DNA of 64,000 nt from Sphingomonas sp. HMP9 (GCF_013374115.1 NZ_AP022673.1:896501-960500); one strand, 5' to 3'; positions 42,201-50,386 are shown, counted from the first letter of the stretch. Numbers and translations: made by a program. The notes: generated by a model from the letters alone, not told the origin.

Positions 42201-43560
42201 ACACTTCGCCCCAGAACGGCCGGCGATCGCCACCCTGCAACCGCCCGCCCGAAACCTGCGCGCAATAGAGATGTGCTGCGGCATAGGCGAAGATCATGCC
42301 TGCAGAAGCGTGGATGATGTTCTCGCCAAGGATCAGGTACGCCAGCGGACTGGTCAGGAAGGCGATGCGCGGCAGCGGAAACTGGAAATGCAGCATCGCA
42401 TTCAGGTAACAAAACCGCTGTTGCAGGCTCAGCCCGCGGCCGAACAGCGGATTGTCGATGCGCAGGATTTGCGTCATCCCTCGCGCCCAGCGGATACGCT
42501 GGCCGATGTGCAGCACGAGCCGCTCGGTCGCGAGCCCGGCCGACAGGCGTATGCCGAGATACGCGGTCGACCAGCCCATGCGTTGCAGGCGCAGCGCGGT
42601 ATGCGCGTCCTCGGTGACGGTCTCGAACGCGAATCCGTTGGTGTCGGCGAGCGCCTCGCGGCGGATGATCGCGCACGATCCGCAGAAGAAGGCGGCGTCC
42701 CACAGATCGTTGCCGCGCTGGACCGCGCCATAGAAAAGGTCGCCCTCGCCCGGCAGGTCGCGGACCGAACCCAGGTTGCGCTGGACCGGATCGGGCGAGT
42801 AGAAATGATGCGGTGTCTGGACGAGCGCGAGTTTCTTGTCGCGCTGGAACCAGCCGACCGTCATCTGCAGGAACGCCCGCGTCGGCACGTGATCGCAGTC
42901 GAAGATCGCGATCAACGCGCCTTCGGTGTTCGACATCGCCGCGTTGAGGTTGCCCGCCTTGGCATGGTTGTTGTCAGCGCGCGTGATGTAGCCGCAGCCG
43001 ACAGAGCGCGCGAACGCGCGGAATTCGGGGCGGCGGCCGTCGTCGAGCAGATACACGCTATACCGATCGCGCGGGTAATCCATGTCGAGCGCCGCGATCA
43101 CGGTCGTCCGGACGATCTCCAGGCTTTCGTTATAGGTCGGGATATAGACGTCGACGGTCGGCCATTCGTGCGGCTCGCCCTGAGGCTCGACCGACTGGCG
43201 ATCGAGCGGCCATGCGGTCTGGAGCACACCGAGCGCGAGGATCACCCAGGCATAGAGTTCGGCAAGGTACAGCCCTAGGCCGAGTACGGTGCCAAGCGCG
43301 CTTTCGAATTCGAGCGTCGCGGTGGTCCGCCAGAACAGATAGCGCGTCGACACGACCAACGACAGCAAGGCGAGCACCAGCGTCCCCCGACGCGATTTCG
43401 ACCGGCCGAGCACGATCGCGCCCAGGATCGAGACCCCGGCAAAAATCCACTGCGACTTCAGGTCGAGCGGCACCGTCACGACGACCAGCGTCAGCAAGGC
43501 AGCGACGACGATGCCGAGCGTATCGGCGCGAAACGCCTTGCGGACCGATCCGCGCGTCAT
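39208..43560 (-). CDS. bcsAB: Fused cellulose synthase BcsAB
   Basis: A 1450-residue fusion of catalytic BcsA and periplasmic BcsB, as in Komagataeibacter. Membrane helices lie near 13-30, 40-52, 60-75 and 90-115. The GT2 domain has DDG (173-175), DCD (221-223), TED (316-318) and QRIRW (354-358). More helices (~400-555) precede a PilZ domain with RxxxR (560-564) and DLSMGG (587-592), so synthesis is c-di-GMP-activated. A leader-like hydrophobic segment (~703-730, ending PVAAQA) begins the BcsB part, which ends with a membrane anchor (LLMALSGLLIALLLAGPLYLLL). It starts inside the bcsQ stop. Confidence 0.95.
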   Translation of the reverse strand: MTRGSVRKAFRADTLGIVVAALLTLVVVTVPLDLKSQWIFAGVSILGAIVLGRSKSRRGTLVLALLSLVVSTRYLFWRTTATLEFESALGTVLGLGLYLAELYAWVILALGVLQTAWPLDRQSVEPQGEPHEWPTVDVYIPTYNESLEIVRTTVIAALDMDYPRDRYSVYLLDDGRRPEFRAFARSVGCGYITRADNNHAKAGNLNAAMSNTEGALIAIFDCDHVPTRAFLQMTVGWFQRDKKLALVQTPHHFYSPDPVQRNLGSVRDLPGEGDLFYGAVQRGNDLWDAAFFCGSCAIIRREALADTNGFAFETVTEDAHTALRLQRMGWSTAYLGIRLSAGLATERLVLHIGQRIRWARGMTQILRIDNPLFGRGLSLQQRFCYLNAMLHFQFPLPRIAFLTSPLAYLILGENIIHASAGMIFAYAAAHLYCAQVSGGRLQGGDRRPFWGEVYETILAFHLVRPTVVTLFRPHGGKFNVTDKGSLLDKTHFDTATARPHLICIGLVLFGIVFGVVKYVFFAHLFNIQGDTLVLNTVWAVFSLVILLAAVSVARETRQVREYIRIPVQLPATLYFADGHVVDSETIDLSMGGLAITAPPGVTLADRAVTHVALPMGDEILTLPVQTLRVDKTMATMRFLELDMLQLRQLVRAVMGRNDAWEPEAPRRPVSTLRSLRDILVVDLVTLKRLLGINRAERRRERSRLKAATASLAAAALVMSVGLPQPVAAQAAVVPVSAPETTGGIRQERLTFRDLRIRSAIRLAGTRGEIAIPFGLRSNEVVTAANLTLALAWSPALLPDLSQFVVILNGEVVRTVRLTPDGAGGQQLTMAVNPALFLPGDNQLNLRLIGHYTRDCEDPFHSSLWANVSNTRSALDLTIQRLPLGPDLARLPSPFFDRADNLPLNLPFVFGAAPSNGELEAAASVASWFGQLASYRGFAFKPSYGRIPRGNAIVFLRPGMRVGSYVPNITGPSALVMRNPFDGFGQLLLVMGRDERELKLAAAALATGRGTIGGAGASFDGVRIPTYARYAAPRWLRSDRAVKLGEIMDPRALQGVGLPPGPLTAAFRTAPDLFFWPRGGASLDLRYRYPSAPWLDRRASRLDISINNQYLRTLPLAGATWWTALIGGQDGASSSQARAKVELPNYNLFGQNELIFDYNLILGNKKRCEGTLPENVRVAIDPDSAIDLTHAYHAQRMPSLATFANAGYPFTISPDLAETVVVVPASPDLGIVEAFLAMMGRFGDSTGAATTGVTVTQAADGDRLEGHDVLVIGIPRTAGATALFAGAPMRIENGSLRVAERTPVERVFGLISPYGANDVGETNAFLTTAERFDGFVSFRSPYDAARTVVAVLSTNTADLPELVQGLAEQRINAQVQGDLSVTNGEGMRSFAVGQTYWSGSLPVWMRIGWWFSERPLLMALSGLLIALLLAGPLYLLLVRQQRRRLGSEDKA

Positions 43561-44276
43561 TCCGCTGGCTCCGTGGCCGCGACGAGGCCGCATCGGGCCT
43601 CGATCGCGATGGTCATCGCGGCGAGATCGGGGAGTACCACGCTCTGCTTGGCGTAGCGCGCAATCGGCTGGAACGATGACAGCGCCTCGTTCACCGCCTC
43701 GTCGCGGCGGACCGTCGCGATCAGAGCGTCGCCGAACAGCGCGCGCAGGAAGATCTGCGAATGGCGCGACAGTTTGCGCGTGTCGTCGACCTGGTTGAGC
43801 ACGAAGACGGTCTGTTCGAGATCGATCGTCGGCGTCCCCGGCTGGACCTTCGTCAGGGCCGCGAGCGACGTTGGCTGCGGCACGAGCGCGCAAAGATGCA
43901 GCGCGGCGTGCGGCAACAGGCTGGTCTTCAGCGCGAGGTCCGCCGAGGCCACGTCGGCCAGCACGATCCGCTGGCTATCGAACGGTGACGCGCCCGAGCG
44001 CGCGATCAGGCGCCCGAACGCGCCGCTCTGGACGGCAGCATAGCCCGACAGCAATTCGACGCCATCGACGACGATACCTTCAGTCGTGGCATCGGTCATC
44101 GCCGGAATTTCCTGCGCGGGCAGCATCCCGAAGAACAGCTTCAGCGCATCGGCGTGCGTGAAGTCGATCGCGGAGACATCATGTCCCCGTGCGGCCAGGC
44201 CGAGCGCAAGACGCGCCGTCAGAAACGTAGTTCCAACGCCGCCGACCGGCGAATGACACAGGATCAACGGCATCAA
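43557..44276 (-). CDS. bcsQ: BcsQ, MinD/ParA-like ATPase of the cellulose operon
   Basis: A 239-residue deviant-Walker ATPase. The P-loop is SPVGGVGTTFLTARLALGLA (residues ~9-28); as in E. coli BcsQ, the GGVGTT form lacks the usual second Lys. VSAIDFTHADALKLFFG corresponds to the Walker A' region and IVLADVASADLALK to Walker B. BcsQ localises the synthase at the pole and is needed for secretion in enterobacteria. It overlaps the upstream bcsR-like stop and the downstream bcsAB start by 4 nt each. Confidence 0.85.
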   Translation of the reverse strand: MMPLILCHSPVGGVGTTFLTARLALGLAARGHDVSAIDFTHADALKLFFGMLPAQEIPAMTDATTEGIVVDGVELLSGYAAVQSGAFGRLIARSGASPFDSQRIVLADVASADLALKTSLLPHAALHLCALVPQPTSLAALTKVQPGTPTIDLEQTVFVLNQVDDTRKLSRHSQIFLRALFGDALIATVRRDEAVNEALSSFQPIARYAKQSVVLPDLAAMTIAIEARCGLVAATEPAE

Positions 44277-44566
44277 CGGCGCTCCGCATTGTCGTCGGAA
44301 AGGCCGGACAGGAACGCGCGCAGGCTGCCGCCCTGTCTCTGGCCGGGCTCGCCGCGGGCCGACATGTCGTCGTAATCGCTCAGGAAATTCCTCACGGGCG
44401 CCTTATCCACAGACGCGCGTTCGGCACGGCCGACGACCCGCTCGTCTTCCAGCAACGCGGCGAACAGAGGCCATGGCTCGACATCGGCAATGGGGTCGGC
44501 GAACTGGCGATACTGGAAATCACGCTGTCCCAGTCTCGCTAATAGTGCCTTTGCATCGGGTCGCAT
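44273..44566 (-). CDS. BcsR-like small cellulose-operon protein
   Basis: A 97-residue soluble protein. Residues ~14-40 (RDFQYRQFADPIADVEPWPLFAALLEDERV) resemble the short E. coli BcsR pattern of an FxY segment followed by a WPLL motif. The rest is charged and poorly structured (SDYDDMSARGEPGQRQGG). In enterobacteria, BcsR pairs with BcsQ as a regulatory complex on the synthase. Position as first gene of the operon, immediately before bcsQ with a 4-nt overlap, fits that role. Sequence similarity is short, so the name is tentative. Confidence 0.62.
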   Translation of the reverse strand: MRPDAKALLARLGQRDFQYRQFADPIADVEPWPLFAALLEDERVVGRAERASVDKAPVRNFLSDYDDMSARGEPGQRQGGSLRAFLSGLSDDNAERR

Positions 44567-45225
44567 CTGGAACTCCTTGTCGTCAGACCCTCCCCCAAAA
44601 ACCCCATCAATTGGTTAATACTCACGATGATTTATCTACAATCAAAAGAATACCATGTGCAGCACGGGTGGAAAAATCACTTAGTATCGAAGCGTTACGG
44701 GAATATTTTGAGCAAGATACGAGAGACGGTACCAGCAAAACCTTGGCGCCTCACCTTACGTGCAACCGTTTTTGATCGCGGGACATACGCGCGCTGATCG
44801 GTCCTGCGACCGGGTTGGCGATCGATTCGCCTGACCCGGTACGCATATCAATTCTGTTACAACCAAAATTGCTCGCAATTTTTAGGGACCGTCGAGAAAT
44901 CGAACGGCGGTGAATTGTAATTATATGACCGGTAAATCAGGCATTTAACGCGCCTCCAATTTAAAATTTAACTTGCGGTTAATCTGAATCAGGTACACAG
45001 ATCAAGAGAGTTGGAGCTGATCAATCGGCGCGACCGCCGCGACGGACCATTTGAAGTCCGAGCTAGCTAGTCGCACGCAGATACCGTGGGACCGACAATA
45101 GTCGAGCCATATCAGCTTCCAAGTCTTCGTCCTCGCTTAGGGCGCACTAACCTTTCCTCGAACGGCTCCCGCTGCTGCGGATGGGAGATCCGTGCCTTCC
45201 ATCCGCGGTGACTTTCGAGGTGTTC
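44567..45225. promoter_or_regulatory. AT-rich divergent control region between the bcs and two-partner-secretion operons
   Basis: About 660 bp without a convincing gene. The segment 44610-45010 is clearly AT-richer than its surroundings, with runs such as CAATTTAAAATTTAAC and GTAATTATATGACC near 44920-44970. It probably holds promoters for both the leftward bcs operon and the rightward TpsB gene and could bind a nucleoid protein or biofilm regulator. I see no defined operator, riboswitch or terminator. Confidence 0.4.
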
Positions 45226-45313
45226 ATGTACAAGTCGACCCTATGGGCCGCTGCGCTTGCGGCCGCGAGCCCGGCTGCCTTGCTGATTTCGACGCAATCG
45301 GCGCTGGCGCAAG
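45226..45313 (+). other. Signal peptide of TpsB, out of frame with the mature protein
   Basis: ATG at 45226 encodes a near-ideal leader, MYKSTLWAAALAAASPAALL then ISTQSALA-Q, cut after ALA. The mature TpsB reading frame is the next one. Removing one G of the GG at 45313-45314 would join them as SALAQVPVGAGGQLQQIPP. In the sequence as given, this frame continues to an unrelated stop near 45714. Confidence 0.75.
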
Positions 45314-45319
45314 GTTCCC

Positions 45320-46909
45320 GTGGGTGCAGGTGGGCAACTCCAGCAGATTCCTCCGACTCCGCTCAACGACACGCCCGCGCCCGATTTCGGGTTCGAACGC
45401 AAGACACCCGTCGTCGTTGCTGCCACGGGTGGCCCCAAGACGCTCGTCCGGTTGCTGCGCGTGACCGGTGCGACGCTGTTTCCCGAAGCCGACTTGATCG
45501 CCGCGTCGCAGTTCACGCCGAACAGCGAACTCGACCTGTCGGACCTGAAGACGCTCGCGGCGCGGATCACGTCCTATTACGCCAGCCGCGGCTATTTCGT
45601 CGCGAACGCCTACCTCCCCGAACAGGACGTACGGAGCGGCGCCGTCACGATCGCAGTAATCGAAGGCCGTTTCGGCGCAGTCGGCGTGAAGAACGAGTCG
45701 CGCCTCTCGGATAGCGTTGCGAACGGCATTCTCGCCGGGCTCGACGTCGGCGACCCGGTCGCGGTCGCACCGCTCGAACGTCGCTTGTTGATGCTGTCGG
45801 ACCTGCCCGGCGTACGCGTGCAATCGACGCTGAGCCCCGGTACCGCGGTCGGCACGTCGGACCTGCTGGTCGACATCACGCCCGGCCAGAGCATCACCGG
45901 CAGCGTCGAGGCCGACAATGCCGGCAACCGCTACACTGGCGCCTATCGCGTCGGTGGGTCAGTCAACTGGAACAACCCGACCGGCTCGGGCGATGTGCTG
46001 AGCCTGCGCGCGCTGACGTCGTTCTCGGGGCTGGCATACGGCCGCGCGTCGTACCAGGCGCCGATCGGCCAGGTCACGCTGGGTGTCGCGTTCGCGCATC
46101 TCGACTATTCGCTCGGCAAGGAATTCGACAGTCTCGACGGCAGCGGCAACGCCGACGTTGCCAGCGTCTATGCCAGCTATCCGCTGATCCGGTCGCGCGA
46201 CAGCAATCTGTACGTGACCATCGGCGGCGACGTGAAATGGTTCGAGGACCGGATCGGCATTGTCGACGTCACCAGCTACCGCCGCGCGCAGGTGATCACG
46301 GCTGGGCTCAGCGGCGACGAGCATGATACGCTGCTCGGCGGCGGCTGGAGCGCGTATTCGCTCAGCTATTCGGTCGGCAATCTCGATATCCGCGGCGCCT
46401 ATGAACGCTCGGTCGACGCGCTGACCGCGCGCACCGACGGTCGCTACGGGAAGCTGCAGTTCAGCCTTGCGCGGTTGCAGACGATCGCCGGCCCGCTGTC
46501 GCTGTTCGCCTCGGCGCGCGGGCAGATCGCGTTTAGCAACCTCGACATCTCCGAGCGGATGGAGCTGGGCGGCGCCTATGCGGTGCGCGCCTATCCCGAG
46601 GGCGAAGCGTATGGCGACCAGGGTTATGTCGCCACCGCCGAGGCGCGACTGGCACTGCCGCAAGTCGTGCCGGGTGCGCTCCAGCTGTTCGGGTTCGTCG
46701 ACGTCGGCGAGGTCGATTACGTCAAGCACCCGTATTTCGACGGATCGAACCACGCCAAGCGCAGCGCGTACGGCGCCGGGCTAAGCTGGGCGGGACCCTA
46801 TGGACTTGCCGCCAAGGCGACCTACGCACGCAAGCTCGGCGACGCGGATGCGACGTCCGCTCCCGACAAGTCGGGCCGTGCCTGGTTCCAGGTTTCGAAG
46901 ACCTTCTGA
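45320..46909 (+). CDS. Two-partner-secretion outer-membrane transporter (TpsB; FhaC/ShlB family), frameshifted at its 5' end
   Basis: A ~529-residue Omp85-type transporter that exports its TpsA partner. POTRA domains lie in the N-terminal part (ELDLSDLKTLAARITSYYASRGYFVANAYLPEQ and GAVTIAVIEGRFGAVGVKN, ~residues 70-135). The barrel contains the conserved AVRAYPEGEAYGDQGY loop (~420) and ends in an aromatic residue (VSKTF). As written, the only start in this frame is GTG 45320, giving no signal peptide. A perfect signal peptide sits in frame just upstream except for one base, so I regard the gene as frameshifted by mutation or sequencing error. The TpsA gene follows 56 bp downstream. Confidence 0.85.
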   Translation: MGAGGQLQQIPPTPLNDTPAPDFGFERKTPVVVAATGGPKTLVRLLRVTGATLFPEADLIAASQFTPNSELDLSDLKTLAARITSYYASRGYFVANAYLPEQDVRSGAVTIAVIEGRFGAVGVKNESRLSDSVANGILAGLDVGDPVAVAPLERRLLMLSDLPGVRVQSTLSPGTAVGTSDLLVDITPGQSITGSVEADNAGNRYTGAYRVGGSVNWNNPTGSGDVLSLRALTSFSGLAYGRASYQAPIGQVTLGVAFAHLDYSLGKEFDSLDGSGNADVASVYASYPLIRSRDSNLYVTIGGDVKWFEDRIGIVDVTSYRRAQVITAGLSGDEHDTLLGGGWSAYSLSYSVGNLDIRGAYERSVDALTARTDGRYGKLQFSLARLQTIAGPLSLFASARGQIAFSNLDISERMELGGAYAVRAYPEGEAYGDQGYVATAEARLALPQVVPGALQLFGFVDVGEVDYVKHPYFDGSNHAKRSAYGAGLSWAGPYGLAAKATYARKLGDADATSAPDKSGRAWFQVSKTF

Positions 46910-46965
46910 CCGCACCCTTCGCCCCCGAATTTTGCGGCCATCCGCCGCCACCAAGGATACCGCAA

Positions 46966-49683
46966 ATGACCCCCATCCCCTCGTCGATCAGAAACACCAG
47001 ACGCCCCGCTCCCACGGCCACGCGCATGCGGCGCGGCGGGTTGTTCGGCACCACCGGTCTTGCGCGGTTCGCATGGCTGATCGGGTTCAGCCTCGCCGGC
47101 ACCGTGGCGGCACGGCCGGTCGAGGCGCAGACGCTGCCGACCGGCGGTGAGGTCGTGGCTGGCCAGGCGAGCATCGCGACCGGCACCAAGTCAGTGACCG
47201 TGACGCAGACCAGCGACCGCGCGGCGATCAACTGGCAGTCTTTCTCGATCGGCAAGGGCAAGAGCGTTGTCTTCGACCAGCCGGGCAGCAGTTCGGTCGC
47301 GCTGAACCGCGTGCTGGGTACGGACCCTTCGGTCATTCTCGGGAATCTGTCGGCGAACGGCAAGGTGTTCCTGGTCAACGCGAACGGCATCCTGTTCGGC
47401 CAGACCGCGAACGTGAACGTCGGCGGACTTGTCGCCTCGACGCTGAACATCTCCGATGCCGATTTCCTTGGCGGCAAGAATAGTTTTGCCGGCACCAGCA
47501 ACGCGTCGGTGCAGAACGACGGCCGGATCACCGCAAAGAACGGTTATGTCGCGCTGCTCGGCGCGAACGTCGGCAACGGCGGGACGATCAAGGCGAACTT
47601 CGGCACGGTCGTGCTGGCGGGTGGCGAGGCGATCACGCTCGATGTCGCGGGCGACGGGCTGCTCAACGTCGCGGTCGACAAGGGTGCAGTCGGCGCGCTG
47701 GTCCGCAATGGCGGGCTGATCCGCGCGGATGGCGGCAAGGTCGTGATGACCGCGCAGGGCGCCGGCGACCTGCTCCACACCGCGGTCAACAATACCGGCA
47801 TCGTCGAGGCGCGCACGCTGCAGAACCGCGGCGGCACCATTCTCCTGCTCGGCGACATGAAGACCGGCACCGTCAGCCTCGCCGGGACACTCGACGCGAG
47901 TGCCCCGGTCGGCGGCAATGGCGGCTTTATCGAGACGTCGGCGGCCACCGTCAACGTGGCGGACAGCGCCAAGGTATCGACCTTCGCACGGTCCGGCGCG
48001 ACCGGCATGTGGCTGATCGATCCGCAGGATTACGTGATCGGCGCAGGCGGCAATATCTCGGGCGCCACGCTGTCGGCGCAGCTCGTGACGACCAGCATCA
48101 CGATCAGCACGATCCCCGCGGCGGGCGACACGACCACCGGCAATGGCGACATCTTCGTCAACGACGCAGTCGCGTGGACCGCGTCGGGCGTGCCGACGAC
48201 GCTGACGATGAACGCGTTTCGCGACGTCAACATCAACGCGCCGATCACCGCGACCAACGGCAACATCGTCGCGTGCTGCGGCCGTGACGTAAACGTCAAC
48301 GCCGACCTGACGACGACCAACGGCAGCATCCTGCTGAACGCCGGGCGCAACGTGCAGGTGTTTCACGCGATCACCACCACTGATGGCAACATCGCGTTGT
48401 GCGCAGGGCATGACGTGATGATCGATGCTGCGGTCACGCTCACCCGCGGCACGACGATCCCCGCCCAAAGCCTGGGCTTGCCGGTCGGGCTGACGCTGAT
48501 CGCCGGGTCCGACGGCACCGGGCCGGGCGTCAACGGCGGCACGATCGTGTTCTCCGCGCTGTCGCCACCGACCACGGTCACCGCGGCGCCGGTGTCGATC
48601 AACTACAACCCGGTCTCGTACACGACGCCGACCGACTTCTCGACCGAGTTCGTCCTGACCGAAGGCGCGGCGATTACCCAGCGCATGCTGCTGTTCCCGA
48701 CCGCCCAGAAGGTCGCCGACGGCACCAATACAGCGGTGCTTAGCGGGTTCAACACCAACGCTACGTCGGGAACGCCGACCGGCGTCTCGCTGGTCGCCGG
48801 CCCGAACGCGACCGCGACGTTCGACAGCACCGGCGAAGGCACGGGCATCGGCGTCAGCTTCAGCGGCTACACGCTGACCGGCGCCAACGCGGACCAATAT
48901 GCGCTGGCGAGCTCGTGCTGTGTCGCCGGGTTCCGGACGACCGGGACGATCACGGCGGCTCCAGCACCGGCCCCGGCTCCAGCGCCGGCCCCCGCTCCGG
49001 CACCGTCGCCAGCGCCTGCTCCAGCACCAGCGCCCGCTCCGGCACCAGCGCCCGCTCCGGCACCAGCGCCGGCCCCGGCACCAGCACCGGCGCCCGCTCC
49101 GGCACCAGCGCCAGCTCCAGCACCAGCTCCGGCACCGGCACCAGCGCCTGCTCCGGCACCAGCGCCCGCTCCGGCGCCAGCACCTGCTCCGGCGCCAGCG
49201 CCTGCTCCAGCACCGGCGCCTGCTCCAGCACCGGCACCGGCACCAGCACCGGCACCTGCTCCAGCGCCTGCTCCGGCACCGGCACCAGCGCCTGCTCCGG
49301 CACCAGCGCCTGCTCCGGCTCCAGCACCGGCACCAGCGCCTGCTCCGGCACCAGCGCCTGCTCCAGCACCGGCGCCTACGCCTACGCCTACGCCTACGCC
49401 TACGCCTACGCCGACTCCCACACCCGTGCCGGACTTGCCCAACGCCACGCGGCCGCTCCTCGACGTGCCGCCCGTCCCGGTTCGTGTTCCGACGCCGCCG
49501 ACGATCGATATCGTCGAGGGTGGTGTGACCTATCCGGCGCCCGAGCGTCCCGGGTTCGTAATCGTCGAAACGCCCGACACGCCGCCCGTGCAGCCCGTTC
49601 AGCCGCTGTTCGTGCAACCCACGCCGCCGACGCCGACCGCACCAGTCGTCCCGGTCTATCCGCGCAAGCAGGCGCGCCATTGA
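46966..49683 (+). CDS. Two-partner-secretion adhesin TpsA (filamentous-haemagglutinin N-terminal domain) with long Ala-Pro stalk
   Basis: A 905-residue exoprotein. An extended leader (~residues 1-53, ending RPVEAQ) is followed by the TPS secretion domain: VVAGQASIATGTKSVTVTQ, AAINWQSFSIGKG, and the diagnostic NANGILFGQ near 145, close to the NPNGI box. A beta-helical part follows with repeats such as ITATNGNIVACCGRDVNV. A YDG/MBG-like module lies near 540-660. The Ala-Pro tract (~665-804) and a Pro-Thr stretch (~805-820) precede a Pro-rich tail ending KQARH. No classic anchor is seen. Confidence 0.88.
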   Translation: MTPIPSSIRNTRRPAPTATRMRRGGLFGTTGLARFAWLIGFSLAGTVAARPVEAQTLPTGGEVVAGQASIATGTKSVTVTQTSDRAAINWQSFSIGKGKSVVFDQPGSSSVALNRVLGTDPSVILGNLSANGKVFLVNANGILFGQTANVNVGGLVASTLNISDADFLGGKNSFAGTSNASVQNDGRITAKNGYVALLGANVGNGGTIKANFGTVVLAGGEAITLDVAGDGLLNVAVDKGAVGALVRNGGLIRADGGKVVMTAQGAGDLLHTAVNNTGIVEARTLQNRGGTILLLGDMKTGTVSLAGTLDASAPVGGNGGFIETSAATVNVADSAKVSTFARSGATGMWLIDPQDYVIGAGGNISGATLSAQLVTTSITISTIPAAGDTTTGNGDIFVNDAVAWTASGVPTTLTMNAFRDVNINAPITATNGNIVACCGRDVNVNADLTTTNGSILLNAGRNVQVFHAITTTDGNIALCAGHDVMIDAAVTLTRGTTIPAQSLGLPVGLTLIAGSDGTGPGVNGGTIVFSALSPPTTVTAAPVSINYNPVSYTTPTDFSTEFVLTEGAAITQRMLLFPTAQKVADGTNTAVLSGFNTNATSGTPTGVSLVAGPNATATFDSTGEGTGIGVSFSGYTLTGANADQYALASSCCVAGFRTTGTITAAPAPAPAPAPAPAPAPSPAPAPAPAPAPAPAPAPAPAPAPAPAPAPAPAPAPAPAPAPAPAPAPAPAPAPAPAPAPAPAPAPAPAPAPAPAPAPAPAPAPAPAPAPAPAPAPAPAPAPAPAPAPAPAPAPAPAPAPAPAPTPTPTPTPTPTPTPTPVPDLPNATRPLLDVPPVPVRVPTPPTIDIVEGGVTYPAPERPGFVIVETPDTPPVQPVQPLFVQPTPPTPTAPVVPVYPRKQARH
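48958..49377 (+). repeat. 420-bp Ala-Pro coding repeat (about 70 dipeptides)
   Basis: The tract is 70 six-base units GCN-CCN, broken by a single Ser codon near its start. It is followed by a Pro-Thr run of CCT-ACG units (49378 to about 49425). Codon choice alternates in longer patterns (for example CCAGCGCCTGCTCCGGCACC recurs), suggesting expansion by slippage or recombination of units longer than 6 bp. The opposite strand is an open Gly-Ala frame, which I take as a by-product. Confidence 0.92.
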
Positions 49684-49684
49684 T

Positions 49685-50386
49685 ATGATCGATGGCCAGC
49701 GCCGGCGCGTGACGCGGCGAGCAAACCGGCGCGTCCGTCTCGGGCTGCTCGCCCTCGGGATCGCGGTCGCGTCGCCGGTGGTGGCGCAGCCGGCGACCCA
49801 GACCACGCCCCAGACCACGGATGGCGCGCAGTTCAAGGGCGAGTCGGTTTCCGCCGACGCGCGCGCTACGGCAAACTGGGTGGCGGCATCGCACGACAAT
49901 CACGCGCTGCCGTTCGTCATCATCGACAAGGTGAATGCGAAGGTGTTCGCGTTCGACGGCGCTGGCCTGTTGCGCGGTGCGGCGCCCGCATTGCTCGGAA
50001 TTGCGCGTGGCGACGACAGCGTGCCGGGGATCGGCCAGCGCAAGCTCGCGACGATCACGCCGCCGGAGCGCACCACGCCCGCGGGACGGTTCCAGGCGTC
50101 GCTCGGTCGCGATTTCGAGCAGGACATATTGTGGATAGACTATGACGCGGCGCTGTCGCTGCACCGAGTGATCAAGGGGCGGCGCGTGGACGACCGCGCC
50201 GGGCGGCTCGCCTCGCCGAGCCCAAGCGACAACCGGATCTCCTATGGCTGCGTAAATGTGCCGCCGGGGTTCTACGACGGGGTCGTGAAGCCGCTGTTCA
50301 CCGGGACTGTCGGGATCGTCTACATCCTGCCGGAGACGAAGCCGTTGCGCAGCGTGTTCGCCGTGCCGATGCGCGCCGAAGGCTGA
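49685..50386 (+). CDS. L,D-transpeptidase family protein (YkuD domain)
   Basis: A 233-residue secreted enzyme. A basic N-region and hydrophobic core (RRVRLGLLALGIAVASPVVAQ) give a signal peptide ending near residue 35. The YkuD active site has His160 in LSLHRV and Cys189 in SDNRISYGCVNVP. L,D-transpeptidases cross-link peptidoglycan or attach proteins to it. The ATG starts 1 bp after the TpsA stop (TGATATG), so it belongs to the TpsB-TpsA operon. A role in fixing the adhesin or reinforcing the wall is inference. The catalytic set is complete except that the upstream Gly/Thr-rich strand is divergent. Confidence 0.85.
   Translation: MIDGQRRRVTRRANRRVRLGLLALGIAVASPVVAQPATQTTPQTTDGAQFKGESVSADARATANWVAASHDNHALPFVIIDKVNAKVFAFDGAGLLRGAAPALLGIARGDDSVPGIGQRKLATITPPERTTPAGRFQASLGRDFEQDILWIDYDAALSLHRVIKGRRVDDRAGRLASPSPSDNRISYGCVNVPPGFYDGVVKPLFTGTVGIVYILPETKPLRSVFAVPMRAEG

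Noticed and set aside
41731..43278. 515-codon open frame antisense to bcsAB
   Set aside because: No recognisable motif, mirrors the codon structure of bcsA.
48958..49425. Possible CRISPR array
   Set aside because: Units are 6 bp with no spacers, and they are read in frame as Ala-Pro and Pro-Thr in TpsA.
47191..49899. 902-codon antisense frame and the Gly-Ala frame at 48867-49448
   Set aside because: Open only because GCN-CCN repeats are stop-free on the opposite strand.
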